A stretch of DNA of 64,000 bases, from positions 9,518,001-9,582,000 of the forward strand of contig NC_092575.1 in the NCBI RefSeq assembly GCF_037975245.1, given 5' to 3'. The notes under the pieces were generated by a model. It was not told the DNA's origin and made no database searches. It worked only from the letters and a program-made list of their open reading frames with translations. Shown here in pieces: positions 29,491 to 42,722 of this stretch. Numbering within the stretch: the stretch's first letter is position 1; the number at the start of each line of letters is the position of its first letter. The DNA comes from Apostichopus japonicus. Taxonomy: Eukaryota > Echinodermata > Holothuroidea > Aspidochirotida > Stichopodidae. A program made the translations under genes and the position numbers.

Positions 29491-30530
29491 ATTCCGATTA
29501 GTTTTGAATATTTTATGACTTGCCCAGAGTGATGCGAAATTCCTTCCTAACGCAGCTTGAAAAATGAACGTTTTAAGTTCTTTCTTACTAAGCAAACCTA
29601 AGTAGACCAAAGTTAGCAAAATTAGTACTGGCAAACATACACAAGCAAATCAGCGACACATGCCTTTTTAGCAAACAAACTGAAGTTGTAGCTTCGACTG
29701 GTGTTAATGAGACGATCACGTTTTGTCCATATGCATCCAGTTCATTCAAGATATGCTTAATTTGAATCGCCATATCAATTATGAAACTGTCAGCTAACTT
29801 AACATTCACGATAGTAATTGATAACGTGTGCACAAGATCTGTTTCTTCAATGATGTTTTCACGACATATCTGGCAAGATGGACAATTTATAGTCATAAAC
29901 TTGTCGATTGGTGATCATGCTTGTCAAGAAGCAGATAGATATGATTGTAAAAGGCATATTCGCATTCGTCTATTTTATCAGGCTTTTTAGAACAATTGCA
30001 AACACTTCAGCGAGATTGAATATTAGCTATTATACGCTTCAGGGTAAAACACTAATGATTTTGAGACGGAGGGCGTATATCATCACACAAAACACGTCAT
30101 GGCGGTGTGAGACTTATGTATAGTCCAGCAGACTGTCGAAATGAAGAACTGAATGTTAGTTAGCATGTAAACATTCGACTCCCACGCATGCGTGTTTCCT
30201 TATGTTTGATGAAAAGATTTGTTCTTTGGAGGGGAGGAGGGGGGGGGTGGCTGATTTTTTGTTGTTAAATGAGAGAGTTTTATCTGCAATACAGGCAATA
30301 AATGATGTGTCACTAAATAACATACGCACCGTAGCACAATGCTGAAGAATCGTGAGATGTATTGTCGCAGGGATTTTAGTTGCTCGGGTTTTAGAGTAAG
30401 ATTCAGAGGAAACATGCCCGTAGATCACTTGACCCAATGGACCTCATTCACAAGTGGCATTTAATTTATTTCTGTAACCATATACCGTTTCTTCAATATT
30501 CTACCGGTACTAACACTGATGTTTGTCGGG
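29490..30530. other. no gene recognised
   Basis: Overlapping frames of 60-102 codons on both strands, none with recognisable similarity. A G-run lies at 30236-30249. Confidence 0.45.
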
Positions 30531-30531
30531 A

Positions 30532-31658
30532 AATATATATACCCAGTTTATATATATATACCCAGTTTATATATATATACCCAGTTTATATATATACCCA
30601 GTTTATATATATATACCCAGTTTACATATATATACCCAGTTTATATATATACCCAGTTTATATATATATATATATATACCCAGTTTATATATATATACCC
30701 AGTTATATATATACCCAGTTTATATATACCCAGTTTATATATGTATATACCCAGTTTATATATGTATATACCCAGTTTATATATATATATACCCAGTTTA
30801 TATATATATATATACCCAGTTATATATATACCCAGTTTATATATATACCCAGTTTATATATGTATATACCCAGTTTATATATATATACCCAGTTTATATA
30901 TATATACCCAGTTATATATATACCCAGTTTATATATTTACCCAGTTTATATATATATACCCAGTTTACATATATATACCCAGTTTATATATATACCCAGT
31001 TTATATATATATATACCCAGTTTATATATATATACCCAGTTATATATATACCCAGTTTATATATATACCCAGTTTATATATGTTTATACCCAGTTTATAT
31101 ATATACCCAGTTTATATATATATATATACCCAGTTTATATATATATACCCAGTTATATATATACCCAGTTTATATATATACCCAGTTTATATATGTATAT
31201 ACCCAGTTTATATATGTATATACCCAGTTTATATATGTATATACCCAGTTTATATATATACCCAGTTTATATATATATTCCCAGTTTACATATATATACC
31301 CAGTTTATATATATACCCAGTTATATATATACCCAGTTTATATATATACCCAGTTTATATATATATATATATATACCCAGTTTATATATATATACCCAGT
31401 TATATATATACCCAGTTTATATATATACCCAGTTTATATATGTTTATACCCAGTTTATATATATACCCAGTTTATATATATATACCCAGTTTATATATAT
31501 ATATACCCAGTTATATATATACCCAGTTTATATATATACCCAGTTTATATATGTATATACCCAGTTTATATATGTATATACCCAGTTTATATATGTATAT
31601 ACCCAGTTTATATATGTATATACCCAGTTTATATATATACCCAGTTTATATATATACC

Positions 31659-31703
<45 letters not shown>

Positions 31704-31962
31704 CAGTTTATATATATATATATATATATATACCCAGTTTATATATATACCCAGTTTTTATATATACCCAGTTTATATATATATATATATATATATACCC
31801 AGTTTATATATATATACCCAGTTTATATATGTATACCCAGTTTATATAGATACCCAGTTTATATATATACCCAGTTTATATATATACCCAGTTTATATAT
31901 ATACCCAGTTTATATATATACCCAGTTTATATATATACCCAGTTTATATATATGCCCAGTTT
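30532..31962. repeat. CCCAGTTTATATATA minisatellite, 1.43 kb
   Basis: About 75 copies of a variable 15-30-bp unit, cccagttta plus 2-10 TA steps. Marked variants recur at regular distances: cccagtttacat near 30619, 30963 and 31284, and tgtttatacc near 31081 and 31441. This indicates higher-order duplication of roughly 320-360 bp. All three plus frames stay open for 470-500 codons because the unit contains no stop in any phase. These are not genes. Confidence 0.97.
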
Positions 31963-32654
31963 CTATCTTGAGAGTTGCGTTGACACGTCAAATACTAATA
32001 AAGTCTACATTATGTTTATAGTCAGTAACATTGAAGTTCATTTTTATTTTCATGATCATATATTGCAAATCATAACTATAACCACAGTGGTCATATTAAG
32101 CCACATTTTGCTATATAACCTAGCTTTCAATGCGATTTTAACAAGCTTGAACTTGAAATTGTTAGATATTTTTTCATGTTTGAGTCGAGATATGTTACGT
32201 TTTATATTTATCCTCGGATCAAGACACTTGTAGCTGTTTACCGCTTCCTGTCCACTGTTGGATAACTTCAAATTATTTGATTCCTAAAAGTTTCAATCAG
32301 AAAACAACAAGTTTCTTAACGCCAAACGATTAAAGGAAGTGCAGCGTATTTTTTTTCACTAGCGGCCACGACCTAATCTACCCTTAGGGTAACTTTATCA
32401 CTCTTGATTACTAAAGGAGAGATGTTTAGCAAAACCTGTTGCCACAATAAGCATCAACAAACCAAACATGATTACCCATCGACTCGAATGCCGCCAATTT
32501 CAAATCAAGTCTAGCTCTTTCTCATTAACTTTAATGAAACAAGCCAATGCCGCTAATTTGGAGTGTGGGTTTAACTACAACTTGTATCTACTTTTCAACA
32601 TCTTTCTTTTGTATCTTACATCACAATATCGAACTACGACTAGTTATTAAAGAC

Positions 32655-32760
32655 AATGCTTGCAGGCCTCGCGGCGACGGCGGCGGCAGACAAGTGTCAT
32701 CGACGTCGTAGAATTTTACTGCTATCACGGTGAGGTGCATTGTGGGTAATACCATCATTC
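32655..32760. promoter_or_regulatory. CpG-rich patch, possible promoter
   Basis: A local cluster of CpG (cctcgcggcgacggcggcgg, then catcgacgtcgtag) is followed by gtgcattgtgggtaatacc. The surroundings are AT-rich. CpG patches with a 'cattgtggg' box often mark animal promoters. No adjacent first exon could be shown, so this is only a candidate. Confidence 0.2.
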
Positions 32761-33689
32761 CTCCTAACGCTTTTGTGTGGAATTTACGAGATTCATTTTT
32801 TCTCTTCAGAAAATGCAAAGTTCAACTTGTAATGTAGCTTGTCCTACGTTTAAGAAGTATTAAGCGGATAACAATTTTAGGAAAATTCATAGCTTAGATT
32901 AGCCTGTTGTGGAATTTGTAACCTTATTTGGGTGCAATTCTGTTCATAGCATGCATTATTGAACGAAACATAGAAAATCAGTAGTGACTGTTAGTGTCTT
33001 ATATAAGAGGCCTTTTTTCATTGTAAATTACACGGTAGACGTCTGTTACCGGTCCCTGGAGACACCAGCTAACAATTGGATGAGTATGGTTAGGTATACC
33101 CAAAGCGGAATTACTGTGCAATCGACACCCATAACATGTAAAGATCTGTGCATGTTGATCATATATGGGATAATGATTTACGCACTGGTTGTTCACAGAT
33201 AATTTACATTAATTTCAACAATCAGCAGGAACATATGTTCCGGGAAATAAGCCCTTTGTCTCATAATGATAGCAACAGAATGTGGTGGTTTGGCGTTTAG
33301 GTGTGAATTACCGTACTATTTTCGTATAGTAATGATTTTCATGGATCAAGGGCCATTTTAATAAACCATAGGTATAAAGACTATACGCATGTATCATAGA
33401 ACCATGACGACAAACATGGTTTCACGTCGGTTGATAAAAACAAATAAATCCAAGAAGTATGAAAACATTTTCGCGTAACAAATAGTCTCTACAACCTGCA
33501 TGTTTGATTCACTTTGGGTATCTAGGACAATCCACGTGTTTGAAAACACTGACCTTGCTTGTTGTCAGTCACGATTTAGGTGTCGAATCATAGCCTGTCA
33601 TTTTATATGAAACATCATTAAGCCATCTCACTTCATGCCGTTATAACTACAAAGGGTTTGTACTGAATGAAATATTTATACATTATATT

Positions 33690-33755
33690 ATAGAAAATAT
33701 ATTATATTTTATTAATATATGTATATATATATATATATATACATATATACGTACG
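33690..33755. repeat. TA-rich palindromic microsatellite
   Basis: Runs of tatatta and (TA)n with symmetric tgtatata / tatacata arms around the pure (TA)10 core. Confidence 0.8.
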
Positions 33756-36700
33756 TTTACCAACATTCCTTCTCTTCGATATTATGCAATATCTAAGGTA
33801 AAAAATCGAACATGTTTGTTTCTCTGCCTTTCAACAGTTTACCATATGTGAAAAATGTTCATGAATTATTTGCTTTGCAGCGATAAGTTCCGATTTCTGA
33901 TATTGATCAATGCATTGTCGAAAAATGCTGCTCAACCGAAACGTTCTTACTTTTGAACAATTACTTCATAATTTGTTACACATCATATTTGATATTCCCA
34001 ATTCTTGATGTTTGCTTTGTAACCTTTCTCTCGGGCTTATTGTTCCACATAACGATAGCGAGCCTTTCATGATAAGTGTTTTATCGATACTTCAAAGTGC
34101 GATCTTGCGTGTAGTTTGTCTAAATTCACCGGATAACTCCCCTTAGGCTATATAAGATACCGCCTGCCGATTCATGAAGAATGCAACTCCACCAATATGA
34201 AATTTTAATTTCCTTGCAAACAGAACAGTTAAGGGAAGAGTGAGACCTGAAGATTACGATAACGAAATCTTGAGAGATGTTATGGTGTTTAAAACTATAA
34301 AACAGTCAATAGGAATACGTAATCATGTTATGAAAGCTTTTGAAGCAACCTGGTTTAACGAAAAGTAAAAGATATTTATCTCAAAAGTTTTCCCGCCGAT
34401 TTGATGGAGTGGCACAAAAGTAACTGTTGGGTAAATTGCAAATACCAGATGAATCGTACGAGACAGTCATGGATTATGGGGATTGAAAGCTGTTGACTAA
34501 ACTATGAAACAAATATCTTTATTTATGTATAACTCAGGGCATATCCATGCACGAATCCTTTATTTTAGAAGTTAAGAGCTTATTTTCAGTGTGTTTGTCA
34601 ACTCTGTCCTACATGCCGTATGAAAAGAAACCTGAAAAAACAAAACAAAGTCGCAAAGGATATACCGCCTAATGCGCGTGTTTTATCGTCTGCTTTTACC
34701 AAATGGAAAAGACTAAACGTGCTGCAGGTATACAGTGATAACGTTTTGTGTGAGACGTTAATTTACAATTCTACTACAACTGAACACGATGGAAGAATAT
34801 ACGAAAGATATTCCAAGGCTGCACTACAGTCGGCAAATAGATTCTAAGAAATGAAACACATTAAAGTTGAAATCGTTGACAATAGCATATGCCCGTCAGT
34901 GGTCTATTTAATATAAGCTTCATCTCAAGTTGTAAATCCCATCATAAATTACATCCTCAATCAGAAAACGATTTTGCTGCACATAAATGACGTCAACATT
35001 TAAGAATAATTGATCTTAAAGAAGTCTCCGATGAATCTTCGAAAAGTCGAGTAGGAGCGAGACAATAAAAAAAAAATTAATTTGACAAAACAGTCACCCG
35101 TCTCGCGATCTTCATTCGATCTGAAGTTTAACGAGCGATCAATTTCTACCTTTTAGTTTTAATCATATTCGGTTACCAAAGAGTTGTATCGTAACCAAAG
35201 CGCTTAATATCGGCATACATCGTAAAACTAAGTATTGATGATCCACGTGAAAGACATTTGGCTAGACCAGCATTGGCAAAGCGTTTCCCCAAAGTCAATT
35301 TACCCGCCAGCCCCATAACAAGGATGCGGTGATAATAGCGAATAAACTCGACAGTAAAGGTTGTAAAACTTGTGCAAACAGCCTAGGAATATATACGTTG
35401 ACACCAAAAACGATCTATCTTTTTCTTTTTGTCTACTTGTTCCAATTTTCCCATTGTCGGGTGCTTTTCCTTTCTATACATTTTTATTTTCCTTTGGTGA
35501 GAATGGCAATTATTAGCTTTTTGTTGGAGTCAACCTTTCTCGAGAGGGAGATCCATGCACGGCTATAATAGGTCCTTTGTGGCTAGTATACTTTCAACGA
35601 GTTCAGCAATTCATTTGCTGCATTATTTTTTGCAATTTCCGAGAAGAAGTTATGGCACATTAGCTTGTTATGAGTATGAGAGAAGCCGAAGACCTTCCGT
35701 TTTCATTTCCAGGCATGGGAGGACAGCAAAAACGGCAATCAAATATTTCCAAATATTTCATCCAGCGTAGTCAATTTGCTAGTGGCATTCACCATAATTA
35801 TTGCCTGTTTGTGTTTTTATAATATGTTTCCATCATTTCTTCCAATGAAGATGTGCAAGAACATTGATGTCGATGACTTTCAAATGATTGTTTTGGTTTT
35901 ACTTCATGAAACACTATTCTGGTGTCATACCATTATTCTGGAATAATTGTAGGCGGCATGGGGTAACATGGGTTGGGAGTAAAAGAGGTGGGGAAAAGTC
36001 CCCGGCAGTTGAAGCATTAAGAAAATAAATCATACAAGAACAAATATGTACTATATTCTACGGGATGTACCTCAGAGACTATAGGGCGGGGGGGGGGGGG
36101 GGTCCATGAGGCGTTCTACCTTACCAGTGATCTTACCAGTGGTCTCTTCTGTATGATAATCGAGGCAACCATCTTATCCTTATACCAGTGATACGGACAG
36201 TGGTCTCTAATATAATTTATTATGGTCACTAATATATGCGGACATTGGTCTCGTATAGATGATACTTAAGGCAACTGTTTAAAATATATATATATATCAC
36301 CCAATAGAAACTAGATAAATAGCATTTACTCTGCCGAGTCAGTATGGTGACAAGACCGAAGGGTGAATCAGGACAAACTGGCGAGTCTCGCACATTGACA
36401 AAGTGGGTCTATACGTCAGCCAATCACGTGTAACACAAAACTTGTTCAGAGAAGCTGAATGTTAATGGCTTGACGTATGCATTTCATTTCATAGTTATCA
36501 TAAAACAAAGCAACCTCATTTACAATACTTTTTGTTATGACTTATGTTTTGATAGAGGCCCAACCATCGGCAATCTTAATCCAATCTCACTTAGGCTCAC
36601 TGAATTTGCATTTAATGACACGCATACGCGAGGTTACGGATGGGCCCTACATCAAAAGGTTCACAATAAAAGTTGAAAGTATTAACATTCTAATGATTCC

Positions 36701-37892
36701 ATTTCCATTTTCCAATTTTATCCCGTGTAGTCACAGACAAAAACTTGGATGCAAAATGTTGAAACAATTAGACAGAGAAAGACACGTGGTATTTTAGACA
36801 GGGCAGATTTTCATCATACTTGTTAACTTAACACAACTGAGATGGGCAATCATGGTGCACAGTACAATGTGACCATTGCACATCAGTGAGAATTGATTGA
36901 AAAAGCAAGTGATACGAAATGGTAAGACTTGAATGAGAGCTAGAATCATGGACGACACTATAATCGTAGCATATATTGTATCTTAATGATAGAACTTTAC
37001 GACAAAACATTCAATGGGTGCACAGGGTTGGTCAGATGAACCAACTAACTAAACTGTTCTACAAACCGGTATTCGAAACACTCTGAAAGCCCAAAAAATA
37101 AAATAAAAAATAAGACCAATGCAACAATCAGAATATTTTGTACAATATATACCAAAGTTGTAATTCAACCAATATACTTAATCCCCACGTAGATCAATCA
37201 TTTCTTAAGTGATTTTAACGACATTGAAACACGTTTGACATCATATTTAATGACTATTATAGACATGAAATTTTATTTCACTGAATTCAAGTTTTACTGT
37301 TGAGTGTTCGCTATTAGTAGGCCAAACCTGCCCACAAGATCGTGCGCAAATTCGTAGCAATCGTAGCTCTGTTCACAAACGCATAGTAACGATTACATAT
37401 GAGCATACTGTTCAAAAGCTTTACTGAGCATTGAGAACACCGAGGCCCACAGCTTATTTCCACTTACGGAATGAAATTGATTGGCATTTCCCCAACATTT
37501 TGTGCAAAAGTGGAAAACCGTCTTTTCTTGGAAATGGTCCATATATCTCTGGCTTTGAAGCCCCGACACTTCTGTTAAATACCACCTAACGTTTATTCTA
37601 GAAGGGCCAACAGAAGGAAAGTAAAGTATGCTACGCGGGTAACTTTATATAGGTCTTTGGCTTCTACTTGAGGTCTTGTGATATAGTATTTTCTTGTAAA
37701 CCAAAAATATGATACTCCAAAGCTAATGGAGAGTTGTTGGTTCCGTTACAATAATTTCAATCGATCTTTGTAAAGCGACTCCATAAAGATTTCCTGGGAA
37801 AGTGTAAACAAAAACTGTTTTCCAGTATTATATATAGACTTTTCCTCGGCAAAACGACACCACGACTGTGTATATACGTCTTAACAGTTTGC

Positions 37893-38564
37893 GTTATGAT
37901 CAAGGGCGGCGGAAGCACTTTTAATCTGGGGGGGCACCGACATCAAAGGGCACTTTGCAGAAATTCGATTGGACTGATGCAGCCTTATATTTAGTACCCT
38001 TGATAACTCTTATTGTATTAACTTATTTGCGTATACACTTCACTCCATCGACGTCCCGCCCCCCCCCCTCCCCCTCAAGGAAAATATGCATACTAGCACT
38101 GCAATATCCAATGTGCAAATTGGGAAACAAGGAACAAGTTTTCTTTTGAGACAAAATGAGGTGAAATCATGCTAGTTGCTAATGTAGGAATCTTCCGAAT
38201 TAGAGTTTATTTCTTGTTAATATCTTAACCAATTTTTTTCCATTCGAAATAGCTTTGAGTTTGACCCACAGAAATTCATTAAAAGTCAGGGGCGTAGCCA
38301 GGATTTGCAAAGTTGTGTGCACGACTATCTGGAGCGCCACCATCGGTTGGCGCGGAGCGTACAAGAAAATTTTTGGTTTTACAAACCCCTCAGATGGCCG
38401 GAAACGGCCCTTCCCGAGTGTTCATTCTGGTTCCCTGGCCTCTTGCTAACTTGAGACACCTCAATTTTTATGTAGAAAGAGGGCACATTTTTAACCTGAG
38501 GAATAGTGGGGGGGGCACGTGCCCCCTGTGCCCCCCCCCCGGTTCCGCCGCCCTTGGTTATGAT
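37893..38564. mobile_element. 656-bp hAT-like MITE with perfect 8-bp target duplication
   Basis: The body is 37901-38556. The left end is CAAGGGCGGCGGAAGC and the right end is the exact reverse complement over 14 bp (TTCCGCCGCCCTTG). The 8-mer gttatgat flanks both sides exactly (37893-37900 and 38557-38564), which is the hAT signature. The inside is a patchwork: G-rich next to the left end, a C-run near 38060, and from 38287 a sequence starting caggggcgtagccaggattt, which looks like the end of a second element family. No transposase frame, so non-autonomous. Confidence 0.9.
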
Positions 38565-41393
38565 ACAGTTGAATTTGTTTAGTTATGCTTTATAAAATGC
38601 TATTTATAGACTGAACTGCATAAGCTTGTGATCGACGGTTTGATCAAAGGTCAACTTGTTCGATGTCATCATAGAGAATGAATAAAGTTATGTGGAATAC
38701 TCTTATACTCCTTCTTACTCATATGGACACCAACTTGTCACAAATATCAATCGCTTAGATTGGATTTTAATCAATCAATTGGGGCTTTCATTCCATCATA
38801 TGACTCGAAATAAAGTTCTTCCCTAAGGATGTGCGTTTTAGAGAAACGTTTGTATGCTATAGTGTAGTATCGGAAGAAGCAACTATACTTTATTCAAGGC
38901 TATTACTACATTCATCAGAATCTGTTCATAAATTCCTCGCAACGTGTAGACGAAGCAGCGATTTTCATTGGATTGCTCTTCGTAAATGTGATCAAGGCAA
39001 CTACCCTAAGTAGGCCCACTGAGTTTGAAGCAAGTCTTATACGCATGCATGGAATGAATATTCAATAAAATAAGTACCATGGAAATAGTTGGGACCCACT
39101 CAATTTTCAGAAACGACAGTGCAGTATGCTATTTCAATACAACCTATATACACCGGTGAACTCACACTTCTATCAATAGTCTTCGAGGAGATATACATAT
39201 CAAAACACACAATACTATTTACATGCATGACAGGAGTGAATAACATACCACGGCATTGCATCAAAACTCAATCCAAACATACCATTGGCCAACCTTAACA
39301 TTTTCTTTACTTATATTACAAAGACGGAGAGAATCTGTAAGACTTGCCTAAATTACTCGAGCGTGAACTAAAACCAATCGAAATGCATTACCCAGTATGC
39401 AGTCCTATCAATATCAACTGATAATAACCCGTGATGAAAAATCAAATCAGAAGAATCGCTCCAGATGTCAATCAAATTTCATTAGCACCCCGGGAAATGA
39501 GCCAGGAGAGGGAATCAGGCTCTAGATGAAGGAGTAACTTCTATGTGTGACAGATCGATAAACTCAGGGGTCGCACTCAAAATCAACTCAAACCAATGTA
39601 GCCTGCGTGCTAGCTTGCTTTGCGGATTTCAACACTCCGGTCCCAGGCAGTGGCTTGCAATGGGCTAACTCAGCCACCTTTCAAAGTTAAAAACTCGAAA
39701 AGTGAACGCACACTGCAGCTGGGCTTTTCCAAAGAGATGTAAGAAATATAGATTTTCAATGTTTCATTTTATTCCAAGTTACCAATGACGGGGTTGACTA
39801 GGCGGGAGATCTAGCGCGCTTGAATGCCCATGCATGCGGTAGGCGGTGTTACTTCACGCCGCATTGTGAGCCCATGACACGGCTGTTACATATTTTACAT
39901 TGCACTCAGCTATCTGTTTCTTTCGCATTTTCCAAGGTTATAAAAACACAAGAGAGAGTTTCTTGACGCCAACCAATTGAAAAAGGGCGGAGTATTTTCT
40001 CGCTTTTGTATCTTCCCTTCCCAATAAAATATTAATTTCAAAAGGTTTCGGAAATCAACTTCAACATTCAAGGAGATAACAGAGATGGCTCAATCATTTG
40101 TTTCAAATTTCTTTGTTTCGTGTTTTCCTTCTATATCGGCAGTGACAAGGTACGTCACTGTAGGCTTAAAGCGATATTAGTCACAAAGATATGTGTTTAT
40201 CATGAAAACGTGTAGTTACAAAGACTAAATACAGTCTGGAATTTTAGTACAGTTATGGACGAATATCTTTAAATTAAATTCTTTGTTCTTTTCAATCGTC
40301 AACATTTTCCCAGTCAGTTTTCTATATTTAAATGAACGTATATGAAAGTGTTTCTTGGATTTCATTGAATTAATGTATATTCTGTACACTTTCGGAAATA
40401 CTCATATGTAGGATTCACATACAAAGACTGCTGCAATATTATTTTGAGATGAGAAAGGTGAAGGGCATTATGGAGACGTCCACTTGGTCAAATTTATCAA
40501 AAGAGGGATTCCTGCATTGCAGAACTTTTTGTTAACTTAACCTGTAACCGGCACCAATGCACCAAATAATTGCTTTCGAAGGACACACTTATTTTTGTAA
40601 GTTTAATATCACGTGACCACAATAATAACGGTGCTTTGAACAACATAACACTTGATTTTCTTCTATGTAATTGCTTGTTAGTTTTTACGCTTTTCGATAA
40701 CCTGAGTGGACAATATGATTAAACACTTTCATGATCTCTGGAGAACAAAATGGATCGTTTAAAACAGTGTCATTCAACTAAATACATGTCTCATGTAACT
40801 AACCAGCAATTTTGTCCAAATATCGGTGCATAAAATATTTGCATCGCTTCATCGGATAACTAGTCAAAACATTCTTTTAAGTCCTGTATTTCTTCCAGCC
40901 AGCCGTGTACGAGCCAGCCCTACACATCACCGTACTATCAGCCGGCTGGAGGATGCATGTAATGTTTTAGTTTGACATAACTACGACACAGAATGAAATA
41001 TAGCACACATTGAATACAGAGTTGGCGGCTACGTGACATAGCTTTAAAGTGACTTTTGATTTTATGCATGGCACGTGTCGTGTGCAGCTCAGGCTGTTGT
41101 TGAACAGACCAAGGATTGTAACAGTTACAGATCCTTTTGATAGGCCTACATGAGTTTTCACGCTTCGTCGTGTTCATTCTATCAGCAATAGGAAGCGCGC
41201 TTATCGATTGTTCCGAACAGTTGACTCGATGTCGTAGCAGAGGGTGAGGGACGTTCTCACCTAGGTGTCAAAGAGGTCCACAACTAGCAGGACAGGAATC
41301 GGTGTTCATACTGCACGAGAAGTAGTCAGCTGATTTAAAAGACCTAATCATATCAAATGAGCATACAAATGAGCATAAAGTATGCAAATGAGC

Positions 41394-41395
<2 letters not shown>
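38565..41395. other. no gene recognised
   Basis: Frames of 60-79 codons only. A triple 'aaatgagcata' repeat lies just before the (TA)n at 41355-41396. No transposon ends were found. Confidence 0.45.
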
Positions 41396-41452
<57 letters not shown>

Positions 41453-41472
41453 TATGTGTGTGTGTGTGTGTA
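41396..41472. repeat. (TA)n-(TG)n microsatellite
   Basis: About 25 TA steps followed by tgtgtgtgtgtgtg. Directly abuts the next array. Confidence 0.95.
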
Positions 41473-42649
41473 CCTTGAATTACTATGATTTCTTATAGTT
41501 CTGGGTAGTGTGTATATATAATTTGAATTACTTATTTCTTAGTGCATGATAGTGTACAAACATATAATTTGAATTACTATGATTTCTTACAGCGCTAGGT
41601 AGTGTGTATATCTAATTTGAATTACTATGATTTCTACAGCGCTAGGTAGTGTGTATATGTCATTTGAATTACTATAATCTCTTATTGCTGGGTATTGTGT
41701 ATGTGTACCTGAATTACTGATTTCTACAGTGCTAGATAATGTGTATAAATGTAACTTACAATACTATTTCTTACAGAGCTTATTACAGTACATTTATGTA
41801 CCTTGAATTACTTTTTCTTACAGTGCTGGGTAATGTGTCTGTATATGTACCTAGGCTTGAATTACTATGATTTCTTACAGTGCTTCTTACAGTGTATATA
41901 TGTCCCTTGAATTACTTTTTCTTACAGTGCTGGGTAGTGTGTCTGTATATGTATCTAGGCTTGAATTACTATGATTTCTTATAGTTCTGGGTAGTGTGTA
42001 TATCTAATTTGAATTACTATGATTTCTACAGCGCTAGGTAGTGTGTATATGTCATTTGAATTACTATAATCTCTTATTGCTGGGTATTGTGTATGTGTAC
42101 CTGAATTACTGATTTCTACAGTGCTAGGTAATGTGTATAAATGTAACTTGAATTACTATGATTTCTTACAGTGCTTCTTACAGTGTATATATATACCTTG
42201 AATTACTTTTTCTTACAGTGCTGGGTAGTGTGTCTGTATATGTACCTAGGCTTGAATTACTATGATTTCTTATAGTTCTGGGTAGTGTGTATATCTAATT
42301 TGAATTACTATGATTTCTACAGCGCTAGGTAGTGTGTATATGTCATTTGAATTACTATAATCTCTTATTGCTGGGTATTGTGTATGTGTACCTGAATTAC
42401 TGATTTCTACAGTGCTAGGTAATGTGTATAATGTAACTTGAATTACTATGATTTCTTACAGTGCTTCTTACAGTGTATATATGTACCTTGAATTACTTTT
42501 TCTTACAGTGCTGGGGAGTGTGTATGTATATAATTTGAATGACTATAATCTATAAGGGCTGGGTAATGTGTACATGTACCTTGAATTACTATGATTTCTA
42601 CAGCGAAGGGCAGTGTGTATATCTAATTTGAATTACTACGATTTCTTGC
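41473..42649. repeat. ~50-bp-unit array with ~290-bp higher-order period
   Basis: The unit is tgaattactatgatttctta followed by cagtgctgggtagtgtgtatatgtacct. Variant units recur in the same order about every 290 bp (for example 'gcttgaattactatgatttc' near 41960 and 42250). Read on the minus strand, almost every unit contains CCAGCACT/GTAAGAAAT, a good splice-donor match. The array ends at the possible exon 42650-42722, whose 3' edge has the same sequence. Confidence 0.9.
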
Positions 42650-42722
42650 ATTGCTGGGTAGTGTGCAGTATTTCAGGGAATTCAGTGAAGAATGTTTGCA
42701 TTGTGCACATTAGTGATGAGAT
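42650..42722 (-). CDS. possible exon of the minus-strand gene (weak)
   Basis: A 73-nt segment between an acceptor (aaaattcacag, ending at 42723) and a GCAAGA donor. It is open only in phase 0 and reads ISSLMCTMQTFFTEF...LHTTQQ. The donor is GC rather than GT, which occurs in a small fraction of animal introns. In the neighbouring array copies the same position is GTAAGA. The acceptor has a weak pyrimidine tract. The support is its position beside an array that duplicates its 3' edge, parallel to the better exons upstream. It does not phase-join to the exon at 49352-49392, so exons would be missing between them. Confidence 0.25.

Larger units (their letters stand above)
31963..37892. other. 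no gene recognised
   Basis: AT-rich, with only 60-93-codon frames. Small items: a TA-rich palindromic tract at 33690-33755, a G-run at 36088-36101, a short repeat with 'taccagtg...cagtggtctc' at 36120-36260, and a CpG-rich patch at 32660-32720 annotated separately. Confidence 0.45.

Noticed and set aside
30437-32021. Three overlapping plus-strand frames of 470-500 codons
   Set aside because: They are translations of the CCCAGTTTATATA repeat, which lacks stops in every phase, and have no non-repetitive coding part.
32863-32877. agcggataacaattt, matching part of the lac operator / a common cloning primer site
   Set aside because: Only 15 bases match, the flanks do not continue as vector, and the surrounding DNA resembles the rest of the window. 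Taken as coincidence.
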